32,508 bases of DNA from Cephaloticoccus sp. (GCA_030833445.1 JAURHD010000023.1:1-32508), one strand, 5' to 3'. Numbered from the stretch's first letter, positions 1 to 6,639 are shown. Numbers and translations: made by a program. The notes: generated from the sequence alone by a model not told the origin.

Positions 1-41
1 ACCGCAATCCAGATACAACCCATAACAAGCTCCCAGACTAA

Positions 42-257
42 CACTCGGGGTGGCTCGAAAACTTGAGGCCGGTCACGCGTTTTGCCGTGGTGCTCGGGCA
101 GTATAAAATGATTATCGATCCGACCGACCGGCCGGAACTTTACGATCTCGCGACCGATCCGTTGGAAATGAAGAACCGCTCCGGCGATCCGTTATTCGCG
201 ACCATCGAAGCTGAGCTGACGCAGCGCCTGAATGCCTGGCTGACGGAAACCGCCTGA
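42..257 (+). pseudogene. Sulfatase C-terminal remnant
   Basis: The open frame of about 71 codons between a stop at 39-41 and the stop at 255-257 encodes what looks like the extreme C-terminus of an arylsulfatase-type (formylglycine) sulfatase. The visible signature is a strand ending in GQYKMI, then PELYDLATDPLEMKNR, which matches the family's conserved 'K-(L/M)-I ... ELYDL..DP.E..N' segment just before the C-terminal helix. The catalytic N-terminal domain with the C/S-x-P-x-R motif is absent. An in-frame stop sits directly upstream, so no larger protein can be read within the window. A TTG at 63 could serve as a start but gives only 64 residues without an active site. I read it as a decayed gene. 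A frameshifted upstream half beyond the window edge cannot be excluded. Confidence 0.6.
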
Positions 258-259
258 AA

Positions 260-1171
260 TCAGCTGAGCAAGTTATTGAGTGCGGTGAGGTATTTTTCAC
301 GGGTGCGCGCAATCACGTCGGCCGGGAGATGCGGTGCGGGTGGTTTTTGATCCCACTTGATGGCGAGCAGGTGATCCCGCACGAATTGCTTGTCGTAACT
401 CGGTGGCGAACAATCGGTGCGATACTCGGCGGCGGGCCAGTAACGCGATGAATCGGGCGTGAGCACTTCGTCGATCAGGTAAAGATTGCCGGCGGCATCG
501 GTGCCGAATTCGAACTTCGTGTCGGCAAGGATCATGCCCGCCTGTTTGGCGAGTTCATGGCCGAGCGTGTAGAGCTGGAGACTGAGTGTCTTCACCTTTT
601 CATAGAGCTTAGGGCCGATAATGGCCGCGCCTTGGGCATCGTTGATCGCCTCGTCGTGCTGGCCCTTGGGGGCCTTGGTAGTGGGCGTGAAGATGGGTTC
701 GGCCAGCTTGGCCGCCTGTTTGAGTCCGGTGGGCAGCTTGATCCCGCAGACTGCGCCAGACTCCTGATACGATTTCCAGCCGCTGCCGATCAGGTAACCG
801 CGGGCGACGCACTCTATGGCGAGTGGCTTGAGTTTGCGCACAATCATGCTGCGCAGTTGCAGGTCCCGGTCGTGGAGGCCGCGCTTGGCGAATTCAGCGG
901 CTTGGTCGGGCAGGAGGTGATTCTGGATCAAGCCGCGGGTCTGGGCGAACCACCACAGGCTCATCTGCGTGAGGATGATACCTTTGCCGGGAATGCCGTT
1001 CGCTAGAATGACATCGAAGGCGGAAAGCCGGTCGCTGGCGACCAGCAGGAGAGCGTCACCCAAGTCGAAGATTTCACGGACTTTGCCGGACGCGATCAGC
1101 GGGTGGGGCACGGCAGAAAAGTCGGTGCGGGCTTCGGCGGGCAGGGCGGCGGCGATCTCGGCGGACGTCAT
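260..1171 (-). CDS. purC: Phosphoribosylaminoimidazole-succinocarboxamide synthase (SAICAR synthetase)
   Basis: This 303-residue cytoplasmic enzyme performs the ATP-dependent joining of CAIR and aspartate to give SAICAR in de novo purine synthesis. The sequence shows the family landmarks in order: GKVREIFDLGD (nucleotide-binding hairpin) near residues 29-39, LLLVASDRLSAFD near 42-54, ECVARGYLIGSGWKSY near 114-129, a KAPKGQHDE segment, and FEFGTD followed by LIDEVLTPDSSRYWP near 222-250, where the conserved acidic and substrate-binding residues lie. The length matches the longer, yeast Ade1-like branch of the family rather than the ~240-residue type. The ATG at 1171 is preceded by CCCC and no Shine-Dalgarno sequence. 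The gene stands alone, divergent from tRNA-Glu, and its 3' end meets the sulfatase remnant tail to tail with 2 bp between them. Confidence 0.97.
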   Translation of the reverse strand: MTSAEIAAALPAEARTDFSAVPHPLIASGKVREIFDLGDALLLVASDRLSAFDVILANGIPGKGIILTQMSLWWFAQTRGLIQNHLLPDQAAEFAKRGLHDRDLQLRSMIVRKLKPLAIECVARGYLIGSGWKSYQESGAVCGIKLPTGLKQAAKLAEPIFTPTTKAPKGQHDEAINDAQGAAIIGPKLYEKVKTLSLQLYTLGHELAKQAGMILADTKFEFGTDAAGNLYLIDEVLTPDSSRYWPAAEYRTDCSPPSYDKQFVRDHLLAIKWDQKPPAPHLPADVIARTREKYLTALNNLLS

Positions 1172-1209
1172 GGGGATGATTTGGACGCAATCCGTCGACA
1201 GGGCGAAGC

Positions 1210-1290
1210 CAATTTTGCCCCAGCAGCCGGATAAAATATTTCCCTTGCGCAGCAGGGGTGGACACCTACATTCGCCCCTCTTTTGGTTCC
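1210..1290. promoter_or_regulatory. AT-rich patch between purC and tRNA-Glu
   Basis: The divergent spacer between purC and the tRNA contains an A/T run at 1231-1243 in otherwise GC-rich DNA, with TTTTGCCC about 15 bases before it. It is the only plausible promoter patch for the rightward tRNA gene. Spacing to a canonical -35 is poor, so assignment of individual boxes is not possible. Confidence 0.3.
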
Positions 1291-1368
1291 GTCCCTATCG
1301 TCTAGCCCGGCCTAGGACACTACCCTTTCACGGTAAGAACCGGGGTTCGAATCCCCGTGGGGACGCCA
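1291..1368 (+). tRNA. tRNA-Glu (anticodon TTC), CCA encoded
   Basis: A full cloverleaf can be folded. The acceptor arms are 1291-1297 and 1358-1364 (one G-U pair). The D arm starts at 1300 with a loop containing GG. The anticodon loop CTTTCAC is at 1325-1331 with anticodon TTC at 1327-1329. The T arm CGGGG/CCCCG surrounds the TTCGAAT loop at 1346-1352, followed by discriminator G and an encoded CCA at 1366-1368. The sequence closely follows bacterial tRNA-Glu. The outermost anticodon-stem pair (1320/1336) is a C-A mismatch and one further pair is A-U rich, so this stem is weaker than usual. The gene is followed at once by an intrinsic terminator and then by an accessory patch, a common arrangement because tRNA 3' ends are favoured integration sites. 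Confidence 0.96.
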
Positions 1369-1375
1369 AAGTTGA

Positions 1376-1413
1376 AAGGCCCGTGACTCGAATGAGTTGC
1401 GGGCCTTCTTTTT
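1376..1413 (+). terminator. Rho-independent terminator of tRNA-Glu
   Basis: An 8-bp stem AAGGCCCG (1376-1383) pairs with CGGGCCTT (1400-1407) across a 16-nt loop and is followed by CTTTTT. It begins 8 nt after the tRNA CCA and fits a classical intrinsic terminator. Confidence 0.85.
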
Positions 1414-1719
1414 GGCCGCTGCCCAAATTTCGGGCTATTTTGCTCACACTTTTGCGCACAGCCCACCAAAGTGCACGGATGTCCACGACGGGCGAGCCAT
1501 ATCCCGGGCTCTGTGTGGCACTCTTACCCCGCAAGCCCTCAAGGTGGCTGCTACGGCCGCAGGCAGGACGGGCTATTCAATTCCCCGCTTCAATCACTCC
1601 GCCAGCCGTCCAAGGCCATATTTATGGCTCCCTAACCCCAGTTTGGCCATGTTGGTCAGACGGCGGTGGGGTGGGTCGTGCGTCGCCTGCGCTTTTCTAG
1701 TCAGAAGACACGCCACCCA
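1414..1719. other. Gene-free stretch between tRNA-Glu terminator and accessory genes
   Basis: About 300 bases with no convincing gene on either strand. The frames that are open here lack family motifs, and one is only the antisense of the tRNA. I see no integrase, no second copy of the tRNA 3' end and no strong repeat. It is probably the left edge of the accessory patch. Confidence 0.5.
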
Positions 1720-1920
1720 TCACTTCGTGACCTTCTCCGCCACCATCAGCGCACTCTTGGTCAGAAACTCTGTGACCGTCAGGTGCAGCTTCGAGGAAGC
1801 AGAGACAATCGTCGCCTTGTCCTGCTTCGTCAGGCGCAGCAACACAGCCTCAGTCTTGGGCAATGCCTCAACCTCGGATTGGCGGAGCTTTGGCAGTGCC
1901 TTTGGGGTCTTCTTCCTCAT
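1720..1920 (-). CDS. Small ribbon-helix-helix-like protein
   Basis: This 66-residue basic protein has a lysine/arginine-rich N-terminus (MRKKTPKALPKLRQ), then a short strand-like segment AVLLRLTKQDKATI and two predicted helices ending in LTVTEFLTKSALMVAEKV. That layout (R-L-x-x-x-D/E ... L-x-x-S/T-E-F-x-x-x-A) is what ribbon-helix-helix DNA-binding proteins of the DUF1778/MobC-like type look like. The start ATG overlaps the stop of the upstream recombinase remnant by the 4-base ATGA pattern, so the two were co-transcribed and translationally coupled. A role as accessory DNA-binding protein or regulator of the mobile element is inference. No toxin partner is visible next to it. Confidence 0.6.
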   Translation of the reverse strand: MRKKTPKALPKLRQSEVEALPKTEAVLLRLTKQDKATIVSASSKLHLTVTEFLTKSALMVAEKVTK

Positions 1921-2354
1921 GCCGCCAACAGTTGGCTACGATTGAGAATGGCCGCAACTGTAGAAGCGTGCCACATCCCGCCTGTCTTGGTCTGCACCCC
2001 ACCAGCTTCCATTGCTGCCGCAATTGAGGCCAATGAATCACCTTTCTGACGACGCTCCACGATTTGTTGGATGGTCGCTTGCTCGCTCTCCACAGGTTGA
2101 AGAGTCGCTCCATCTGAGTCCAAGACGTAGCCAAAGGGAATTTTGCCTGAAATTCTGCGGTTCAGACGGCGCATGTGGCCAAGAGCATTGCGGGTCCGCT
2201 CTGCCAGCACGTCCCGCTCAAACTCGTTCAGGGTGGAAAGCATCTTAAAGACCATGCGCCCCACTGCACTTGAGGTGTCAATGGACTCGCTCAGGCTGGC
2301 GAGGTGGGCATTGGCATGGTCAAGCTGTTCGGTCAGGTTGAGGGTATCCTTCAC
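1917..2354 (-). pseudogene. Serine recombinase (resolvase/invertase family), N-terminally truncated
   Basis: The 145-residue frame carries the distal part of a serine recombinase. The segment HLASLSESIDTSSAVGRM and the long E-helix region MLSTLNEFERDVLAERTRNA are hallmarks of the resolvase domain. They are followed by a recombinase-type linker (GKIPFGYVLD) and a helix-turn-helix-like C-terminus ending in WHASTVAAILNR. The usual first 60-70 residues, including the catalytic Ser near residue 10, are missing. The same frame read upstream of the GTG at 2354 still looks homologous (ISLSRFSRSVKD, about 2355-2390, matching the family's L-D-R-L-x-R-S-x-x-D). It then changes abruptly into unrelated sequence where the next gene begins. 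It is therefore a remnant that cannot catalyse recombination. It overlaps the downstream small protein by ATGA. Confidence 0.8.
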
Positions 2355-2402
2355 GCTTCGGCTGAACCGTGACAGCGAGATCGCGTATGGTCTGAGGCGA
2401 AG

Positions 2403-3122
2403 ATGAAGGTTGATACCGCCACAGACGACGAAGAGGAAAAATATTTCGACTACACCTTTGACTACATCATCGCGGGCTCATGTAGAAAAAAACTGTCGGA
2501 GGTAGCTGAGATTGTTGGCTTGGGCATAAAAAGAACGAAGCGGGAGGCCGAAGAGAACGGCTTCACGTTGGCACTTAGAGACGGCGAGCTATGGGTTGAT
2601 GATTTCCCTTCGGACCCTGTCGTCATCGTCGAAATTATGACCTCCAGCACTTCGGGAGGCAACAAGCGCAACAGGACGCAGATTGCCATGGCATTTGAGG
2701 ATGCAATCCTCTACGGGGAGCACTCGGGGCCGGGGATTAACTACCGCCAAGTGTGGGCGCGCATGGTCAGCCAACTCATCGTAAAGTCACAGGTCGCATT
2801 GGCGTGGGGTGGCAAGACTGTGTGGCTTATCCAAGATGTCCTCGCAGAATACATTTCTAGTAGCACGGCTCTGAATCTAAGAGACTACGTCAGCCAACAT
2901 CCCAATGAAGTTAATATTCTTTCTTTTGGGTATGGTGACTTGGCCCCGCCACAACCAATAACGCCACTTCAGAATTCGACCTTTTATGCTGGGCCTATCA
3001 CGAATGACGCCCACCAGTCAGGCTTTGTGGACATCGTGAAAATCGGTGCCCCGCCCCCCAAGGAGCATCTGTGGCGCGCTCTCTTCAAAAAGCCGCCTGT
3101 CTCTTCGCTGGTCGTCCCGTAA
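2403..3122 (+). CDS. NotI-like restriction endonuclease-fold protein (orphan)
   Basis: A 239-residue protein not tightly matched to a named family. Its middle resembles the core of the rare-cutting endonuclease NotI as I remember it: a strand VVIVEIMTSS near residues 73-82 aligns with NotI's E-x-Q catalytic strand, followed by a small-residue turn (TSGGNK). After a gap comes GPGINYRQVWARMVSQLIVK, which parallels NotI's 'GPNLSN..KRTFYQ' helix and leads to a tryptophan-containing strand (GGKTVWLIQDVL). The residue at the E-x-K/Q position is Met. NotI is longer (383 aa) and has a cysteine metal site absent here. GAGG five bases before the ATG is a clear Shine-Dalgarno sequence, unlike most genes in the window. 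GC content is visibly lower than neighbours, suggesting transfer. No cognate methyltransferase lies nearby, so function as an active restriction enzyme is doubtful. Confidence 0.5.
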   Translation: MKVDTATDDEEEKYFDYTFDYIIAGSCRKKLSEVAEIVGLGIKRTKREAEENGFTLALRDGELWVDDFPSDPVVIVEIMTSSTSGGNKRNRTQIAMAFEDAILYGEHSGPGINYRQVWARMVSQLIVKSQVALAWGGKTVWLIQDVLAEYISSSTALNLRDYVSQHPNEVNILSFGYGDLAPPQPITPLQNSTFYAGPITNDAHQSGFVDIVKIGAPPPKEHLWRALFKKPPVSSLVVP

Positions 3123-3140
3123 GCCCATCTCCGAAATAAG

Positions 3141-3185
3141 CCCCGGCTGGCCCTGAAGCACGCCTCTGCGTCGCCTCAGCCGGGG
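3141..3185. repeat. Inverted repeat downstream of the NotI-like gene
   Basis: The nine bases CCCCGGCTG (3141-3149) pair perfectly with CAGCCGGGG (3177-3185) over a 27-nt loop, 19 nt after the preceding stop codon. There is no T-tract, so it may be a mobile-element end or an RNA-stabilising hairpin rather than an intrinsic terminator. Confidence 0.5.
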
Positions 3186-3251
3186 AGCGCGCCTGACGGC
3201 CCGAACGTGCGCCAAGAATAGCGGGGGTGTGTCCCGACACTGTCCCGCAAA

Positions 3252-3269
3252 CCGCCTGATTTCAGGCGG
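3252..3269 (-). terminator. Hairpin at the 3' end of the lysine-rich small gene
   Basis: CCGCCTGA (3252-3259) and TCAGGCGG (3262-3269) form an 8-bp stem that includes the stop codon of the leftward gene. On the minus strand it is followed by TTTG. The short T-run makes it a weak terminator candidate. Confidence 0.45.
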
Positions 3270-3591
3270 CTAATTTCTTTCCGAGCGCCACCAGCCCGGC
3301 GCGGCCCCGCGCAAAAAGTTTCCCGCTTTGGTCTAGTGTCAGTCCGCTGAGTTCGCGTGATACGATGCGGCCGCGAGCGTCGTATATATTCACGTTTCCA
3401 TTCGCCAGCGTCTCCACGAAACCAAGCCAACGTCCCTTGCCATTGAGCAGGGCTACTCGTGAGCGAGTGGATTTCCCTTCATTGGTCGTCGGCCTGGAGG
3501 CCGACGGCTTGTGCTGATTTGCTTTCTCCAATTCTTTCTTCCTCTTCGCGGCATTCTTCAGCTTCGCCAATTTCAATTTCTCGTCTGCCAT
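3262..3591 (-). CDS. Small lysine-rich protein of unknown function
   Basis: I do not recognise this 109-residue protein. Residues 1-30 are strongly charged and probably helical or coiled coil (KLKLAKLKNAAKRKKELEKA). Residues 31-45 are polar and probably disordered. The C-terminal half contains two short beta-type segments, GRWLGFVETLANGNVNIYD and ARGRIVSREL, then a similar turn LDQSGKLFARGRAGLVALG. The N-x-Y-D-A-x-G-R-I/V pattern recurs in small repeat proteins of phages and genomic islands, but this is only a resemblance. AAGGCGAGG immediately before the ATG can act as a ribosome site, unlike most host genes here. It is transcribed toward the NotI-like gene and away from the housekeeping block, and it probably belongs to the accessory patch. 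Confidence 0.5.
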   Translation of the reverse strand: MADEKLKLAKLKNAAKRKKELEKANQHKPSASRPTTNEGKSTRSRVALLNGKGRWLGFVETLANGNVNIYDARGRIVSRELSGLTLDQSGKLFARGRAGLVALGKKLAA

Positions 3592-3643
3592 CCTCGCCTT
3601 GAGCGTATCGAGCTTGAGCCTCTGGGACTCAACGCCTGACTCG

Positions 3644-3787
3644 ATGATCCGCCGGCACTATCACGCGCTGGGCAACGGGTGCATCATCGCGATCGCGGTG
3701 ATTTATGCGGCCTTTGCGCTGCGGCTCAATTTGATCGCGGACTGGATCGCCGGGAAATTTCAGCGCCACGAGGAGCCGGCGGAATAA
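3644..3787 (+). CDS. Short single-membrane-span protein or 3' gene remnant
   Basis: From the ATG at 3644 a 47-residue product can be read: a basic N-terminus (MIRRHYHALGNG), one hydrophobic stretch (CIIAIAVIYAAFALRLNLIA) and a charged tail ending in HEEPAE. No Shine-Dalgarno sequence is seen. The frame is also open upstream (to a TTG at 3599 and beyond) because it lies antisense to the lysine-rich gene's 5' region. It ends 5 bp from the CinA-family gene, to which it is convergent. It could be a genuine small membrane protein, or the last exported segment of a transporter whose 5' part was replaced by the accessory patch. I cannot decide between these. Confidence 0.35.
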   Translation: MIRRHYHALGNGCIIAIAVIYAAFALRLNLIADWIAGKFQRHEEPAE

Positions 3788-3792
3788 ACCGT

Positions 3793-5118
3793 TTACTGCA
3801 TCGCCGTGAGGCGACGGGCTGGGTTGGGCCGACCGACCGAAGAACGCACCAGCTCACGGCGCAACCAATCGAGGGCGAGATTCACCGTGCGGGTCTTCAC
3901 CGTCTTGCGTGGGCCGGGATAACTGAGCTTCTTGGACCAGCTGCCGTGCGGCGCATGCAGAGCCACGTAAATCGTGCCGACGGGATTCTCCTTGGTGCCG
4001 GCGCAAGGTCCGGAAAATCCGGTGATCGCAATGGCATAGTCAGCGCAAAGGGTCTCGGCCACGCCGGTCGACAACGCGACCGCGCACTCGGCACTGACCG
4101 CCCCATGTTGGGAAATCAGGCATTCGGGACAATCGAGCAGGGTCATCTTGGCCTCGTTCGAACTGCAGACCACACCGCCCATGAAAAATTTCGCCGCGCC
4201 ACAGATGTCGGTAAATGCACTGGCCAGCATACCCCCGGTGGCAGCCTCGGCCACCGCGAGGGTCTTTTCCTGCACGCGCAGCAGATCGGCGCAGACCTTG
4301 GCCATCGAGTCGTCGCCGTAGCACATGAAATCTTCGCCGAGCAACTGGGCGCATTCCGCCGCGATCGAATCAAGTTGTGCCTCGCTGAGTTGACCACTGG
4401 GGGAACTCAGCCGGCAATCAACCTGGCCCTGATGGGCGCAAAACGCGATGCTGAGCGCACTGCCGTGACGATCAAAGATCGGCTGCAGTTGGGTCTCGAG
4501 CGCGGATTCACCGATACCAGAGGTGCGGATTTGCACGTAGGCTTCACGCGCGAGCAACAGGCCGCGTTCCGCCAGGCGGGGGATCACCTGTTCGACGAAC
4601 ATCGGCTGCAATTCGTTGGGCGGGCCCGGCAGCATGCACAGCACCTTGCCATCCTGCTCCACCCAGAGTCCCGGCGCCGTGCCGTTGGCGTTGGGCAACA
4701 CTTCCCCGCGTTCAAACCGGTAGGCCTGTTTGAGATTGTTCAGCGTCATCTTGCGGCCGAGCCGGTTGAACCGTTCCGCCATCGCCGCCTCAATCGTGGG
4801 ATCAAACACCAGCTGTTGACCGAGCACTTCCGCAATGACCTCGCGAGTGCGGTCGTCACAAGTCGGTCCCAGCCCGCCCGTCGTGATGATCACATCCGCC
4901 GATTGCAGGCTTTCGCGAATTTGCCGGGCGATCACCACCGCCTCGTCACTGACGGTGACATTGCGGGCCAGCTGCACGCCGCGTTTGCCTAATTGCGCCC
5001 CGACAAAGGTCAGGTGACCGTTGGCGGTGAGGCCGAGCAGCAACTCATCGCCCAAGGTGAGCAGTTCAAAGCGTTTGGCGATAAGAGCCTCGGGGGTGGT
5101 GGAAGGACTGGAAGAAAC
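3793..5118 (-). CDS. cinA: CinA-family protein (nicotinamide-nucleotide amidohydrolase-like, catalytic residues missing)
   Basis: This 441-residue protein has the two CinA domains. The N-terminal molybdopterin-binding-like/COG1058 domain shows LTLGDELLLG, TTGGLGPTCDDRT and LPGPPNELQPMF, all intact. The C-terminal PncC-type domain normally deamidates NMN in NAD recycling. In that domain the canonical AESCTGG motif reads AEAATGG: residue 292 is Ala where the nucleophilic Ser is expected. The following V-V-T-Y-S-N motif reads VVCSSN, so the conserved Tyr is Ser (residue 319). The later Lys (NEAK) and the GFSGPCAG loop remain. Deamidase activity is therefore probably lost while the ADP-ribose-pyrophosphatase-like N-domain may work. 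I prefer the ATG at 5118 over the GTG at 5136. The gene is divergent from uvrC with about 40 bp between starts. Confidence 0.88.
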   Translation of the reverse strand, partial: VSSSPSTTPEALIAKRFELLTLGDELLLGLTANGHLTFVGAQLGKRGVQLARNVTVSDEAVVIARQIRESLQSADVIITTGGLGPTCDDRTREVIAEVLGQQLVFDPTIEAAMAERFNRLGRKMTLNNLKQAYRFERGEVLPNANGTAPGLWVEQDGKVLCMLPGPPNELQPMFVEQVIPRLAERGLLLAREAYVQIRTSGIGESALETQLQPIFDRHGSALSIAFCAHQGQVDCRLSSPSGQLSEAQLDSIAAECAQLLGEDFMCYGDDSMAKVCADLLRVQEKTLAVAEAATGGMLASAFTDICGAAKFFMGGVVCSSNEAKMTLLDCPECLISQHGAVSAECAVALSTGVAETLCADYAIAITGFSGPCAGTKENPVGTIYVALHAPHGSWSKKLSYPGPRKTVKTRTVNLALDWLRRELVRSSVGRPNPARRLTAMQ

Positions 5119-5157
5119 CATACTTGCGAGAAACACAATTAAGCCGATTTTAGCAAA

Positions 5158-6639
5158 ATGCCAGCCGACGCTTCATTAAACCTCAAGGAGAAGGTCCGGG
5201 CCCTGCCCGACCGGCCGGGGGTCTATCTGATGAAGGACCGGCTCGGGCGCATCATCTATGTCGGCAAGGCCAAGAGCCTGAAGAAACGCGTCTCATCGTA
5301 TTTTCAGCGCGGCCGGGCCCGCACCATCGCGCAGCCCAAAATCCGGGCGCTGATTGATGTCATCTACGATCTCGATACGATCGAGGTGAAATCCGAACCC
5401 GAGGCCCTCTTGCTGGAGGGCCGGTTGATCAAGCAGTGGAAGCCGCGCTACAACACGGATTTTACGGACGACAAACGCTTCCTGCTGGTGCGGGTGGACT
5501 TCGCCCAGGAAATGCCGCGCTTCGCCCTGACGCGAATTCGCAAGGATCCGCGTTCACGCTACTTCGGTCCCTTTGCCCACTCCGGTCTGTTGCGCAAGAC
5601 CCTCGCGCAGATACGGCGTCAATATGGCGTGCTGTTGGCCGACAGCACCCCACAAGCATTGCCGGACGGCCGCTGGCAACTCTACGACGATGTGCGCCAG
5701 GAAATCTACGGCCACGAAAACATCGTCGATGTCGCCACCTATCGGGCGCGGGTCGAGGCCGCCTGCGAATTCCTCGATGGCAAGTCCCGTGAATGGCTCG
5801 AGAGTCTGCGCACCGAAATGCAGGGCGCCGCGACCAAACTGCAGTTTGAAAAGGCCGCCGAGTTGCGTGACGTGATCTCCGCCCTCGAAGGCACGCTCAA
5901 ACGCACGCGCCGTTTCGAACGCGACCGCACGATGCTGCGCAGCGACACCGAGGCGCTCGTCACCTTGCAAACGGAGCTCAAGCTGCCCGTTCCGCCCGAG
6001 CACATGGAGTGCTTCGACATCTCGCACATCTCCGGCACCTTCGTCGTCGCCTCGATGGTGCACTTCAGTGATGGCAAACCCGACAAGGACCAATACCGCC
6101 GCTTTCACATCAAGAGTTTCATCGGCAATGATGACTTCCGTGCGATGGAAGAAGTCGTCGGGCGGCGCTACCGCCGGTTGGCCGAGGAAGGCAAACCGAT
6201 GCCCAATCTCGTGGTGATCGACGGTGGGCGCGGCCAGATCGCCGCCGCCTTGAAGGCCTTCATTGCGATCGGGGTTGAACCGCCCGCCCTGATCGGCCTC
6301 GCGAAAAAACACGAGACGATCATTTTTCCGGACGAACGCGCCCCACTCAACCTGAGCGTCAATCACCCGGGGCTGAATCTGCTGCAGCGCCTGCGCGACG
6401 AGGCCCACCGCTTCGCCAACACGTTCAACGCCGATCTGCGTTCGAAGAAAATCCGCGAATCCGTCCTCGACGATTTTCCCGGTCTCGGTCCCAAGCGCAA
6501 AGCCGCGCTCATCGCCCACTTTGGCACCATCGACAAACTGCGCGCGGCGAGCGCGGAGGAAATTGCCGGCGCGGAAGGCATCGGCCCCAAGCGTGCGGCC
6601 GAACTGCAGGCCTTCCTGAACCCGCCCACGGGAATCTGA
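5158..6639 (+). CDS. uvrC: Excinuclease ABC subunit C (UvrC), short form lacking the cysteine cluster
   Basis: UvrC makes the two incisions flanking a lesion in nucleotide-excision repair after recruitment by UvrB. Domains in the 493 residues are: GIY-YIG nuclease about 15-95 (PGVYLM, IIYVGKAKSLKKR, catalytic Glu in SEPEALLLE); a UVR/UvrB-contact helix near 220-250 (LQFEKAAELRDVI); an RNase H-like endonuclease about 280-420 with Asp in ECFDISH, Asp in VVIDGGRGQ and His in RDEAHRFAN; and tandem helix-hairpin-helix motifs at the C-terminus (FPGLGPKRKAALIAHFG and GIGPKRAAEL). It is shorter than the usual ~600 residues. The region that normally holds four Cys (C-x-x-x-x-x-x-R-C-x-x-P-C) has none. 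The ATG has no Shine-Dalgarno sequence. It heads a same-strand run continuing to the MuiA-family gene. Confidence 0.96.
   Translation: MPADASLNLKEKVRALPDRPGVYLMKDRLGRIIYVGKAKSLKKRVSSYFQRGRARTIAQPKIRALIDVIYDLDTIEVKSEPEALLLEGRLIKQWKPRYNTDFTDDKRFLLVRVDFAQEMPRFALTRIRKDPRSRYFGPFAHSGLLRKTLAQIRRQYGVLLADSTPQALPDGRWQLYDDVRQEIYGHENIVDVATYRARVEAACEFLDGKSREWLESLRTEMQGAATKLQFEKAAELRDVISALEGTLKRTRRFERDRTMLRSDTEALVTLQTELKLPVPPEHMECFDISHISGTFVVASMVHFSDGKPDKDQYRRFHIKSFIGNDDFRAMEEVVGRRYRRLAEEGKPMPNLVVIDGGRGQIAAALKAFIAIGVEPPALIGLAKKHETIIFPDERAPLNLSVNHPGLNLLQRLRDEAHRFANTFNADLRSKKIRESVLDDFPGLGPKRKAALIAHFGTIDKLRAASAEEIAGAEGIGPKRAAELQAFLNPPTGI

Noticed and set aside
1358-3620. Duplicated tRNA-Glu 3' end as an integration site boundary
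   Set aside because: I looked for a second copy of the T-arm and acceptor sequence to the right of the patch and saw none, so island boundaries by attachment repeats are not supported.
3679-4992. A 437-codon plus-strand frame opposite the CinA-family gene
   Set aside because: The composition is that of an antisense shadow. The minus strand has unmistakable CinA motifs.
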